Shown: positions 44,372 through 51,957, counted from the first letter of the stretch. The stretch is 55,413 nt of DNA from Lachnospiraceae bacterium (GCA_011959925.1 BLMD01000008.1:1-55413); one strand, 5' to 3'. Program-made: numbers and translations. The notes: a model not told the origin generated them from the letters alone.

Positions 44372-44917
44372 TTAAATTGCATTGGCTAAATCAGCCGCTT
44401 TTTTGCACCCCTCGGTTTTGTCAATATCGCCAACATTTAATACGCCGGGAATTAAAACCTCGCCTGTCATTTTCCATTTATTCAGTGCCGCCATACGTTC
44501 AATGGGAATACGAACGCCGTCCATAACAGACATATCATCTTCTTCACAACAGGTAATCAGAGCACATTCCTTTCCTGCAATATCCTTGCCGCCGACAACC
44601 ATTGAAAAGATACGGTCAATGACACCTTTAATCTGTGCCGGGATAGAATACCAGTAGACAGGCATAGTAAACACGATAACGTCCGCTTCAAGAATTGCCG
44701 GTGCAACTGTGTTGAAATCATCATCAAATGTGCAGGCTTTTTCAGTAGAAAAGCAAGTTTCACAAGCCCGGCAGCCGCCCACTTTTTTTAATGCAGAGTC
44801 AAACCGTGTGATTGTATGCCCCTTTTCTTCGGCTGCCTTGATGAAAGCGTCCGTCATGGCAAAACTATTACCGTTTTTCCGTGGACTGCCCGTTATTACA
44901 ACTATTTTTTTACTCAT
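44372..44917 (-). CDS. NAD(P)H-dependent FMN reductase / iron-sulfur flavoprotein-like, paralogue
   Basis: A 181-residue paralogue of the next gene. GSPRKNGNSFAMTDAF is the FMN loop; MPVYWYSIPAQIKGVIDRIF is the second flavin contact. A Cys cluster GGCRACETCFSTEKAC resembles the compact cysteine motif of Isf proteins. AAGGAGG precedes the ATG. These enzymes reduce quinones, nitro-compounds or disulfide stress signals; the divergent HxlR regulator fits an electrophile-induced detoxification unit (inference). Confidence 0.87.
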   Translation of the reverse strand: MSKKIVVITGSPRKNGNSFAMTDAFIKAAEEKGHTITRFDSALKKVGGCRACETCFSTEKACTFDDDFNTVAPAILEADVIVFTMPVYWYSIPAQIKGVIDRIFSMVVGGKDIAGKECALITCCEEDDMSVMDGVRIPIERMAALNKWKMTGEVLIPGVLNVGDIDKTEGCKKAADLANAI

Positions 44918-44945
44918 AAAAATCTGTCCTCCTTATGCTGTGAGA

Positions 44946-44974
44946 TTGACTTTATTTGTACTTGATATTATAAT
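44946..44974 (+). promoter_or_regulatory. Promoter of the hxlR-type gene
   Basis: TTGACT (44946-44951), a 17-base spacer and TATAAT (44969-44974). Its -10 box overlaps the -10 box of the leftward promoter, so the two cannot be used at once. Confidence 0.75.
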
Positions 44975-45023
44975 CATAGCAAAAATTAAATCAAAATCAA
45001 GTACGCACATATAAGTGCGATAC
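44958..45023. promoter_or_regulatory. Palindromes in the divergent control region
   Basis: GTACTTGAT (44958-44966) and ATCAAGTAC (44996-45004) form a perfect 9-bp inverted repeat around both -10 boxes. A second palindrome, CGCAC-ATATAA-GTGCG (45004-45019), flanked by GTA and TAC, overlaps its right arm. HxlR proteins bind such sites next to the genes they control. Confidence 0.6.
44967..44994 (-). promoter_or_regulatory. Promoter of the flavoprotein pair
   Basis: Minus strand TTGATT (44994-44989), a 16-base spacer and TATAAT (44972-44967), overlapping the rightward promoter. Confidence 0.65.
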
Positions 45024-45063
45024 TTACAGATGGGTTATATACTTACCTAAAGGAGAGTGTAAA

Positions 45064-45396
45064 ATGAGTGGACGCTGCATTGCAAATGAATGTCTTGAAA
45101 CAACAGGTTTCAGCTATACATTGTCACTAATCAATGGCAAATATAAAATGACTATTTTATATACGTTAGCAGAGTTCGGAATTGTTCGCTTTAACGAAAT
45201 GAAAAAATACATCAGTGGAATTTCATATAAGACTTTAAGTTCCACTCTGAAAGAATTAGAAGCAGACCAATTAGTTCATAGAAAAGAATATCCTCAAATT
45301 CCTCCAAAAGTAGAGTATAGTTTAACCGAGCGTGGAAAATCTTTGATTCCCATTTTGGACGGAATGTGTGAATGGGGTGATAAAAACAGGTTATAA
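45064..45396 (+). CDS. HxlR-family transcriptional regulator
   Basis: A 110-residue winged-helix regulator. The family pattern is clear: Cys-containing N-terminus (GRCIANECLETT), LINGKYKMTILYTLAEFGIVRFNEMKKYI, SYKTLSSTLKELEADQLVHRKEYPQIPPKVEYSLTERGKSL. HxlR proteins respond to aldehydes, quinones or diamide, often through the N-terminal Cys. It is divergent from two flavin reductases and almost certainly controls them. AAAGGAGAG lies nine bases before the ATG. Confidence 0.9.
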   Translation: MSGRCIANECLETTGFSYTLSLINGKYKMTILYTLAEFGIVRFNEMKKYISGISYKTLSSTLKELEADQLVHRKEYPQIPPKVEYSLTERGKSLIPILDGMCEWGDKNRL

Positions 45397-45493
45397 AATG
45401 CGGGATAAGAGGGATTCCATAGCCTGTTATGCGCATTTCCAAAGAATGTATATCCATAGATAAAATCCATTTTATGAGTCGAAAGGAGAACTT

Positions 45494-46024
45494 ATGAAAA
45501 AAGTTTGTCTGTTTATAGCGATGAGCCTTGACGGATATATTGCAGACAGTAAAGGTAGCGTGAGTTGGCTGGCCGGACAGGGCAACGATGATGATAACAT
45601 TGACTCATATTCGGAATTTGTGAATGATATTGATACTGTAATAATGGGCTGGAACACCTATCATCAAATAGTCACTGAACTTTCACCGGATGAATGGGTC
45701 TATCATGATTTTACAACCTATGTTGTAACAAATAACCCCAAAATATCTTCTGATAAAATTCATTTTACCAATGAAAGCCCCGTTGAGCTGGTAAAAAAAC
45801 TACGAGAAGAAAATGGAAAAGGTATTTGGATATGTGGCGGTGCAAACCTAATCCAGCAGTTAGTAAAAAAGGATGTCATTGACTGTTATTATATTACTGT
45901 GATTCCGACGATTTTGGGTTCGGGCATTCGGCTTTTCGAAAAGGCTGACCATGAAATTAAGTTGAAGCTGCTCAAAACACAATCGTATAATGGTATGACG
46001 GATTTAATCTATATAAAAAGATAA
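45494..46024 (+). CDS. Dihydrofolate reductase-like (RibD C-terminal domain) protein
   Basis: A 176-residue oxidoreductase of the DHFR/RibD-C fold. MSLDGYIADSKGSVSWL is the family N-terminal motif, VIMGWNTYHQI the next, and IWICGGANLIQQLVKKDVIDCYYITVIPTILGSGIRLF the NADPH-binding C-terminal half. It is not a housekeeping FolA: the catalytic acidic residue of DHFR is not conserved in this group. Substrate unknown. AAAGGAG precedes the ATG. Start of a run of small single genes separated by short spacers. Confidence 0.88.
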   Translation: MKKVCLFIAMSLDGYIADSKGSVSWLAGQGNDDDNIDSYSEFVNDIDTVIMGWNTYHQIVTELSPDEWVYHDFTTYVVTNNPKISSDKIHFTNESPVELVKKLREENGKGIWICGGANLIQQLVKKDVIDCYYITVIPTILGSGIRLFEKADHEIKLKLLKTQSYNGMTDLIYIKR

Positions 46025-46059
46025 ATTCCAGTTTGACATACTGGAAAATCGGAATTTGC
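46025..46059 (+). repeat. Intergenic hairpin repeat, copy 1
   Basis: A perfect 7-bp stem TTCCAGT/ACTGGAA with loop TTGACAT. The 27 bases from 46025 are identical to copy 2 at 46629, and the following eight differ at two positions. It lies between the DHFR-like gene and the DUF1697 gene. Confidence 0.85.
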
Positions 46060-46077
46060 GTGGAGGTATCAGTATAG

Positions 46078-46617
46078 ATGAAAAGATATATTGCTTTTTT
46101 GCGAGGTATCAATATAAGTGGCAAAAACAAAGTGCCAATGGCAGAATTAAAACAGGGCTTTGAAAGACTTGATTATGCAGAGGTCAAAACCTATTTGAAT
46201 AGCGGTAATGTGATTTTTTCAAGTAATGAAGCCGATACAATCAAAACGACAAGCCGAATTGATGAAATGATTAAAAATCAATTTAGTTTAGATATTCCTG
46301 TTTTTGTTATATCGAAGGAAGAACTTGAGGATATTTTATATCATGCGCCCGACTGGTGGGGAGACGAAAGCAAGGAGATTTATGACAATCTAATCTTTAT
46401 CATGCCGCCCGCTACATTCAAAGATGTATATAACGAAATCGGAGAGCCTAAAGAGGGGTTGGAAAAGATTATGGAATACAAAGAAACTGTATTCTGGTCT
46501 TTCAGCCGGAAAGATTATCAAAAAACAAACTGGTGGTCTAAAACAGCAAGCGCAAATATCGGCAGTAAATTGACGATAAGAACGGCGAATACAGTTAGAA
46601 AAATTGTTGGCATGTAA
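46078..46617 (+). CDS. DUF1697 family protein
   Basis: A 179-residue cytoplasmic protein with the DUF1697 signature: YIAFLRGINISGKNKVPMAELKQ, TYLNSGNVIFSS and the C-terminal KTNWWSKTASANIGSKLTIRTANTVRKI. The family is common in Firmicutes and Actinobacteria and has no established function. GGAGG lies ten bases before the ATG. It is flanked on both sides by the same hairpin repeat. Confidence 0.9.
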   Translation: MKRYIAFLRGINISGKNKVPMAELKQGFERLDYAEVKTYLNSGNVIFSSNEADTIKTTSRIDEMIKNQFSLDIPVFVISKEELEDILYHAPDWWGDESKEIYDNLIFIMPPATFKDVYNEIGEPKEGLEKIMEYKETVFWSFSRKDYQKTNWWSKTASANIGSKLTIRTANTVRKIVGM

Positions 46618-46628
46618 TTGTTTTTCAT

Positions 46629-46663
46629 ATTCCAGTTTGACATACTGGAAAATCGAAATCTGC
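46629..46663 (+). repeat. Intergenic hairpin repeat, copy 2
   Basis: Second copy of the 27-base hairpin repeat, with the same TTCCAGT/ACTGGAA stem, between DUF1697 and the tautomerase gene. Confidence 0.85.
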
Positions 46664-46694
46664 AGAATGGAACGAATTTGAAAGGAGATAAAAA

Positions 46695-46904
46695 ATGCCA
46701 TATATTACAGTTGAAAGCGGCGCATTGTCAGATGAACAAAAAGAGGAATTGATAAAACGGTTGACAGAAGTATCTTCTGAAATCATGAGAGTGCCACAGG
46801 AATTTTTTGTAACAACAATTAAGGAGGTTTCAGATAAAAATTTTGGTATTGGTGGAAAAACGATTGATAAAGTGAAAGAAGAGTATGTAAAGAAACATCA
46901 ATAA
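46695..46904 (+). CDS. 4-oxalocrotonate tautomerase family protein
   Basis: A 69-residue small tautomerase. The catalytic Pro follows the initiator Met (MPYITVESG) and becomes the N-terminus after Met removal; KEELIKRLTEVSSEIMRVPQEFFVTTIKEV is the family body. The natural substrate is unknown; members act on keto-enol compounds. AAAGGAG precedes the ATG. Confidence 0.9.
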   Translation: MPYITVESGALSDEQKEELIKRLTEVSSEIMRVPQEFFVTTIKEVSDKNFGIGGKTIDKVKEEYVKKHQ

Positions 46905-46928
46905 ATTGGGATTTGCGAGGGAAAATGT

Positions 46929-47414
46929 ATGATTAGAATAAGACCATATAAAGCTTCGGATGCAGATACAATATTATCGTGGTGTCAAGATGAAAAAACA
47001 TTTTATCAATGGACAGCAGGCATACTCGGTAATTATCCGATAACACAAAAGGAATTTTGTTTTGTTGAATCCCTAATGCCGTTTACTGCATTTGATGAAA
47101 CAGGAATCGTTGGTTTTTTTACACTAAGAAACCCTGATGAATCATTGGCTGAACTACGTTTTGGATTTGTTATTGTAAATCCTCACAAGAGAGGAAAAGG
47201 CTATGGAAAAGCCATGCTCCGGCTAGGCATAAAATTTGTATTTGAAATATATGGAGCCCAAAAAGCATCATTGGGCGTTTTTGAGAATAATCTTCCGGCT
47301 TATTATTGTTATAAAGCAGTCGGTTTTAGCGACACTGTTCTTGATATGACAGAAACATATTGTGTTTTAGGTGAAGAGTGGAAGTGCAAAGAATTGATTA
47401 TGGAAAATGGATAA
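46929..47414 (+). CDS. GNAT-family N-acetyltransferase
   Basis: A 161-residue acetyltransferase. The acetyl-CoA pyrophosphate loop is PHKRGKGYGKAML (R-G-x-G-x-G type), preceded by FGFVIVNP and followed by ASLGVFENNLPAYYCYKAVGF, the usual last strand-helix. The N-terminal IRIRPYKASDADTILSW is typical. The acceptor cannot be told. Its 3' end overlaps the frame of the following SUKH relic. Confidence 0.88.
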   Translation: MIRIRPYKASDADTILSWCQDEKTFYQWTAGILGNYPITQKEFCFVESLMPFTAFDETGIVGFFTLRNPDESLAELRFGFVIVNPHKRGKGYGKAMLRLGIKFVFEIYGAQKASLGVFENNLPAYYCYKAVGFSDTVLDMTETYCVLGEEWKCKELIMENG

Positions 47415-47440
47415 ATTTGAAGTTGACTGAGGAAACAATA

Positions 47441-48104
47441 ATGAGGTTTGATGAAGAATTGGAGCAGTTTGTATTTGAGTGCCATGGGCTGATTTTTGCT
47501 TGGGATGAAGAACCTGTGGAAGATTACATAGAACAGGTAAAAACAATATCTGAAAAGTATCATGCACGATTAGACTCCATTATAGAATTTATGATGCCCG
47601 ATATTGTTGCAATTTTTGGAGATTTCAGTGCTAATGAAATCAAAGAGAAGCTAGGAAAACCTGTTATTAACTATGACAATGGGCAAGTAAATTATTTACA
47701 TCGAATAAAGAATCGGTATTTACGGGCATTTCCAGAGGATTTTGTAGAACACTGCCTGTCTTATAATGGAGGAATATCTGCAAAGCCGTTTTTCTATTTT
47801 GAAGAGGAAGATATAGAAACAGAGGTTCAGGTTTTTTTCCATTAAAACATCGTTATTGTGACATTCCCATAGGAACAGCGGAGGAAAAATATTTATTGTT
47901 TAAAGGGAAATCCCCTTTGATGGCCTCTTATTTTCCCTTGGCTAATGACTATGGGGCGAATCCGATTTGTGTCAATTTGGAGGACGGGGAGTCTATATTG
48001 TGTATATGGATTTGGGAGAATTGGAGGATAGATGCTTCCGCCGTATTGCAGGGAGTTTTCGGGAATTTGTAGAATCTTTGTCCGAAGACAGCATGGACGA
48101 TTAG
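47441..48104 (+). pseudogene. SMI1/KNR4 (SUKH)-like immunity protein, two frameshifts
   Basis: Frame 1 (47441-47845) gives an N-terminal part ending FPEDFVEHCLSYNGGISAKPFFYFEEE, the start of a SUKH domain. At the seven-T run near 47835 the frame must gain one base to continue as KHRYCDIPIG...YFPLANDYGANPICVNLEDGE, the SUKH core. Near 47998 it must shift again to read VYMDLGELEDRCFRRIAGSFREF and end SMDD at TAG 48102-48104. SUKH proteins are immunity factors against contact-dependent or polymorphic toxins; no toxin is next to it. Both lesions are missing single T bases. Confidence 0.72.
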
Positions 48105-48141
48105 GGTTTTATATAAACTCAAGATTTGGAAGGGGCCGCGT

Positions 48142-48405
48142 GTGAACAAAGCAGATATAAAAGCAGTTGTTGAAAATAGATTCCGTGAACTTGGAGCAGA
48201 ACAATTAGAATTATATCCGTCAGGTATTTGTTGGACAATGAATGGGGAATTTTTCAAAGTGTCTACAGGAACAGACTTTTGGGTATTAGAGTGGACTGAC
48301 AATCATTCTGATGCTTCAAATTACTGCTTTGAAGATATTGACGCAATGCCATATGATATATCTGAGCAAGAAATAATCTGGCAGGTGGATAAACTGTTGT
48401 TGTGA
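48142..48405 (+). CDS. Unrecognised 87-residue protein
   Basis: GTG start with GGAAGGGG seven bases upstream. The small acidic protein (NKADIKAVVENRFRELGAEQLELYPSG, then VLEWTDNHSDASNYCFEDIDAMPYDI) has no membrane segment. Its acidic character and position after a SUKH relic suggest a second immunity-type protein, but no family was recognised. Confidence 0.6.
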   Translation: MNKADIKAVVENRFRELGAEQLELYPSGICWTMNGEFFKVSTGTDFWVLEWTDNHSDASNYCFEDIDAMPYDISEQEIIWQVDKLLL

Positions 48406-48508
48406 ATTCCTGCCTGTAAAATCATGGCTGCAATGACGGCATAAAGCCGACTATCTTCTAAATGGAGAGAATAGGGAAAGACGAAAGAAACGGGAAAGAG
48501 GGAAATAT

Positions 48509-49144
48509 ATGGAGCTGAAATGGGCAGTGGCCGCTATAATGGGGATTGTGCTGGCTGTTCTGTGCATTTGTCTGGCCGCCATATTTATAAAATGGCTGTC
48601 TTCCTTAGACTGGACATTTGAATCCGCAGACAGACGCGCAGGCAGGTACGGGGAGGAAATTGCGGCGGAAATCATTCGCCGGGTTCTTAAGGAAGATGAC
48701 TGTCTGCTTACGAACATAGGAATAACGTATGACGGCAGACAGGCGGAGATGGACTGCATTGTTGTCAACAGATTCGGGGTATTTATTTTCGAGGTCAAGA
48801 ATTACAGCGGCCAGTTGATGGGGGATGAAGACGATTATGAATGGCAGAAAATAAAGATTACGGATGCGGGGAATATGTATGCAAAGCAGGTAAAAAATCC
48901 AATCAGGCAGTTAAAGAGGCAGGTTTATCTCCTGGCGCATTACCTTCAGTCCCATCGGATCAGGGTATGGGTGGACGGATATGTGATTCTGCTTCATCAA
49001 AACAGTCCTGTGGACAGCGGTTATGTCATTTCCAGCCTTTCGGATATTGACAGGGCGGTGCATACGGAAGGGAAAAACCATCTTTGCTCCAAAGAAATAG
49101 AACAGATTATCACGCTGTTACAGCGGGGTGCGGAACAAGCGTAA
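48509..49144 (+). CDS. NERD-domain protein with N-terminal membrane helix
   Basis: A 211-residue protein. One hydrophobic helix at about residues 5-30 anchors it in the membrane; the NERD (nuclease-related) domain follows: GRYGEEIAAEIIRRVL, then EMDCIVVNRFGVFIFEVKNYSG, which holds the D...E-x-K residues of the restriction-endonuclease-like fold, and NPIRQLKRQVYLLAHYL. The domain is predicted to process DNA but its role is not established. GAGGG precedes the ATG. Confidence 0.87.
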   Translation: MELKWAVAAIMGIVLAVLCICLAAIFIKWLSSLDWTFESADRRAGRYGEEIAAEIIRRVLKEDDCLLTNIGITYDGRQAEMDCIVVNRFGVFIFEVKNYSGQLMGDEDDYEWQKIKITDAGNMYAKQVKNPIRQLKRQVYLLAHYLQSHRIRVWVDGYVILLHQNSPVDSGYVISSLSDIDRAVHTEGKNHLCSKEIEQIITLLQRGAEQA

Positions 49145-49168
49145 GATTTGAGAAAGTGAGGACTGTAA

Positions 49169-49825
49169 ATAAAACATAAATGGAAAAAGCATGAGAAAGA
49201 AATATATGGTGTAAAAACAAAACCTTGTGTGCTTGATATTCCTATTCAGAAATATATCATTCCTTCTGGCAGAGGAAATCCTAATGATGAAATTTTTTCA
49301 GATAAGATTGCCGCCCTGTTTTCGGTAGCTTATAAAATTAAGATGGCATATAAAGCGGTTGCCCTAAAGAACAACGAAATAACAGATTATACCGTATATC
49401 CTTTAGAGGGAATATGGAGCATGGATTCTGAAAAAGAATATTTGGCAAAAGAAGAATTGCAGTACGGCATCATGATACGACAACCGGATTTTATTTCCAG
49501 AGATATGTTTGATCATGCGTTAGAGACAGTAAAGGCGAGGAAAACTATTCCGTATCTGACAGATATTTCTTTTGAAACAATCTGCGATGGCAGATGCATT
49601 CAAATATTGCATAAAGGAGCGTTTGATGATGAGCCTGCGTCATTTGAGATTATGGACGGATATTGTATGGAACACGGATATAAGCGTATGGGAAAAGAAC
49701 ACCGTGAAATATATTTGAATCATGCTAACCGTACAGATAAAGCCAATTTGAAAACTATCTTGAGATATAAAGTTACAGATACAGAGAAACCGCAACATAG
49801 TATTATAAAATCGAAAGGAAAATAA
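49169..49825 (+). CDS. GyrI-like small-molecule-binding protein, apparent ATA start
   Basis: A GyrI-like (SAV/AraC effector-binding fold) protein. The family normally begins with a motif like K-x-x-KEIY-x-x-K-x-x-P. Here that motif is read from 49169 (KHKWKKHEKEIYGVKTKPCVLDIP) and the first codon is ATA, seven bases after GTGAGG, with TAA directly upstream in frame. The first standard start is GTG at 49229, inside the domain and lacking a ribosome-binding site. So either an ATG has mutated to ATA, or ATA is used weakly. The body (GRGNPNDEIF, AYKIKMAYK, LEGIWSM, CIQILHKGAFDDEPASFEIM) is intact. Such proteins bind and sometimes hydrolyse toxic hydrophobic compounds. Confidence 0.75.
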   Translation: MKHKWKKHEKEIYGVKTKPCVLDIPIQKYIIPSGRGNPNDEIFSDKIAALFSVAYKIKMAYKAVALKNNEITDYTVYPLEGIWSMDSEKEYLAKEELQYGIMIRQPDFISRDMFDHALETVKARKTIPYLTDISFETICDGRCIQILHKGAFDDEPASFEIMDGYCMEHGYKRMGKEHREIYLNHANRTDKANLKTILRYKVTDTEKPQHSIIKSKGK

Positions 49826-49827
49826 AT

Positions 49828-50364
49828 ATGGGCAGACCAGCAACAAAAACAGATTTACTAACAGCTGCAGCCGCTAATTATGAAAAGTTAAACACCCTTG
49901 TTTCTGGATTAACAGAAAAAGAATTATCAACGCCTTTTGATTTTTCGGGTGATGAAAAAAAGAAAGAAGCTCATTGGAAAAGAGATAAAAATCTTCGTGA
50001 TATTTTCATCCATCTCTATGAATGGCATCAGCTTTTGTTAAACTGGGTACATTCCAATCAGAACGGGAATAATAAACCGTTTCTTCCAGAGCCGTATAAT
50101 TGGAAAACCTATGGAGATATGAATGTGGAATTTTGGAAAAAGCATCAGTCTACATCATTAGAGGACGCAAAGAATATGTTCCAGAAATCCCATAACGAAG
50201 TAATAAAACTGGCGGAAACTTTTTCAAACGAGGAATTATTTTCGAAAGGCGTTTATAAATGGGTAGGCGGAAGCGCTCTGGGTTCTTATTTTGTCAGCGT
50301 TACAGCAAGCCATTATGATTGGGCAATGAAAAAACTGAAAGCACATAGGAAAAATTGTGCCTAA
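49828..50364 (+). CDS. ClbS/DfsB family four-helix bundle protein
   Basis: A 178-residue protein of the family that includes ClbS, the hydrolase protecting colibactin producers by opening the cyclopropane warhead, and DfsB. Family features: MGRPATKTDLLTAAAANYEKL, LRDIFIHLYEWHQLLLNWV, the proline-rich PFLPEPYNWKTYGDMN and the C-terminal GSYFVSVTASHYDWAMKKLK. No colibactin-type synthase is in the window, so a protective or unrelated role is equally possible. GAAAGGAAA precedes the ATG, two bases after the GyrI-like gene, suggesting that the pair is co-expressed. Confidence 0.87.
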   Translation: MGRPATKTDLLTAAAANYEKLNTLVSGLTEKELSTPFDFSGDEKKKEAHWKRDKNLRDIFIHLYEWHQLLLNWVHSNQNGNNKPFLPEPYNWKTYGDMNVEFWKKHQSTSLEDAKNMFQKSHNEVIKLAETFSNEELFSKGVYKWVGGSALGSYFVSVTASHYDWAMKKLKAHRKNCA

Positions 50365-50382
50365 ATGCAGGGAGGACATACG

Positions 50383-51198
50383 ATGCACTTCGTGAAAGCA
50401 AAAGGGATATTATCTGCTAAAAATGGAATGAATTTATATCGAGACTGCTCACACGGGTGCATTTATTGTGACTCCAGAAGCAAATGCTATCACATGGAAC
50501 ACGCTTTTGAGGATATTGAAGTCAAGGAAAATGCGATTGACTTGTTGGAATATACTCTAATTCATAGGCGAAAAAAGTGTATGATAGGCACAGGTTCTAT
50601 GACAGACCCCTATATTCCGCTGGAAATGGAAATAGGGAATGTCAGAAAGGCTCTGCACTTAATATATGAGCATGGTTTTGGATTTACGGTCATAACAAAA
50701 TCAAACCGCATTTTGAGAGATTTAGACCTTTTACAGAAAATAAATGAAAAGTCCAAGTGCGTTGTGCAAATGACTTTGACTACTTGCAACAAAGATTTGT
50801 GCAAAAAGATTGAGCCGAATGTAAGTACGACAAGGGAGCGTTTTGAAGTATTGAAAAAGTTAAGGAACGCAGGGATATCGACAGTTGTATGGCTGACGCC
50901 AATTTTGCCGTTTATTAACGATACGGAAGATAATATTTCAGGTATTTTGGATATGTGTATTGAGGCAAAGGTTTATGGCGTTATTTGCTTTGGAATGGGG
51001 CTGACTCTCCGAGAAGGAAATCGAGAGTATTTCTATGAACAGTTAGACCGATTGTTTCCAGAACTGAAAGAAAAATATATCCGTACATACGGAAATCAGT
51101 ATATGATAGAAAGCGGCAACAGCAAAATAAGATTGACGTTTTTTCAATGGGTTATTGGATGGGGGATAAAAATCTCCCATCCGATTTTAATTATATGA
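50383..51198 (+). CDS. Radical SAM protein of the SPL group, altered C-terminus
   Basis: A 271-residue radical SAM protein. The cluster-binding Cys are in YRDCSHGCIYCDSRSKC (C-x3-C-x2-C type). MIGTGSMTDPYIPLE, GFGFTVITKSNRILRDLDLL, VVQMTLTTCN and TVVWLTPILPFINDTEDNI identify the SPL/Rv2578c group. The similarity stops near YGNQYMIESG (about 51117); the remaining 27 residues are unlike the family, which normally continues for several dozen residues. A hairpin (GGATGGG/CCCATCC, 51152-51177) falls in the foreign tail. The 3' end therefore seems replaced by a rearrangement. GGGAGG precedes the ATG at 50383. Confidence 0.75.
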   Translation: MHFVKAKGILSAKNGMNLYRDCSHGCIYCDSRSKCYHMEHAFEDIEVKENAIDLLEYTLIHRRKKCMIGTGSMTDPYIPLEMEIGNVRKALHLIYEHGFGFTVITKSNRILRDLDLLQKINEKSKCVVQMTLTTCNKDLCKKIEPNVSTTRERFEVLKKLRNAGISTVVWLTPILPFINDTEDNISGILDMCIEAKVYGVICFGMGLTLREGNREYFYEQLDRLFPELKEKYIRTYGNQYMIESGNSKIRLTFFQWVIGWGIKISHPILII

Positions 51199-51244
51199 AT
51201 AAAGTTTCTGTCCACAGGGAATACTAAAAAATTTGCCCAAAATC

Positions 51245-51274
51245 TTGACACAGATATAGCCGCTATGATATTCT
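51245..51274 (+). promoter_or_regulatory. Promoter of the DUF6194-like gene
   Basis: TTGACA (51245-51250), an 18-base spacer and TATTCT (51269-51274), about 50 bases before the start codon at 51324. Confidence 0.6.
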
Positions 51275-51323
51275 GAGACACTCATAAGAGAATTAGAAGC
51301 AAGTCCGAAATGGAGCTGTAAGA

Positions 51324-51773
51324 ATGACACCAGATAAAATATTGAATTACTGCCTTCAAAACCTTGAGGGAACAGTCCTAGTTGAAAGTTGGGGCGAAAA
51401 AGGGATTTTCTATAACCCAGACCATATGCTGAAGCGTGGCGTTTATATATTGACGGTTAAGGAAAAGGACGGTGATAATGACAAAGGCTCTGATTTAAAC
51501 AGAGAGAATGTCTACCGTGTGAATCTGGGAATACGGAAAAACACTTTTGCGGAATTGTTTGGGGCAGTCCCAAAACGTCCTCCAGCAGGCGGCGTTGTAG
51601 ATATGGATTACGACTTTACCGTATTGGATGAGATACTCCCCCATCCCGTCTATGCATGGATGGCGTGGATATGTGCATTGAACCCCTCTGAAAAGATATT
51701 CGAGGAACTGAAACCATATATACAAGAATCCTATGAGTATGCAAAGGAGAAATTTAAGAAACGCAGGAAGTAA
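51324..51773 (+). CDS. DUF6194-like protein
   Basis: A 149-residue protein with the pattern ILNYCLQNLEGTVLVESWGEKGIFYNPD, KRGVYILTVKEKDG, VNLGIRKNTFAELFG and HPVYAWMAWICALNPSEKIFEEL, matching the DUF6194 type (distantly MmcQ/YjbR-like). Function unknown. The ORF is complete, ending shortly before the oriT-like region. Confidence 0.75.
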   Translation: MTPDKILNYCLQNLEGTVLVESWGEKGIFYNPDHMLKRGVYILTVKEKDGDNDKGSDLNRENVYRVNLGIRKNTFAELFGAVPKRPPAGGVVDMDYDFTVLDEILPHPVYAWMAWICALNPSEKIFEELKPYIQESYEYAKEKFKKRRK

Positions 51774-51844
51774 TCTTGAAGATTGAAAATTAAATAAGAA
51801 CATAGATGGAAGAATGGAATGTCAGACAACGGACAAGGCTGACC

Positions 51845-51957
51845 GCCGCCGAAATTATGCTGCCCTTTTCGGCTGGCGTATGGCAGCAAGGTTTTGAATC
51901 CCAAAGCTGTTGCATAGCATTGCGAATCCGAGCAGGAGAAATCTCTCCTGTCATTCG
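51845..51957 (+). other. Nested palindromes upstream of mobC: candidate oriT
   Basis: GCCGCCGAA (51845-51853) pairs with TTCGGC-T-GGC (51868-51877); GCTGCC (51859-51864) pairs with GGCAGC (51882-51887), an exclusive alternative. Next, CAGGAGA-AATC-TCTCCTG (51933-51950) is enclosed by CGAAT/ATTCG. Inverted repeats directly before a MobC gene are the usual layout of a transfer origin. The last hairpin is followed by a T-run at 51975 and may also terminate transcription. The nick site cannot be identified. Confidence 0.4.

Noticed and set aside
46078-46617. DUF1697 gene as part of a toxin-antitoxin pair with the tautomerase
   Set aside because: Gene spacing and the identical hairpins suggest separate cassettes, and neither family is a known toxin.
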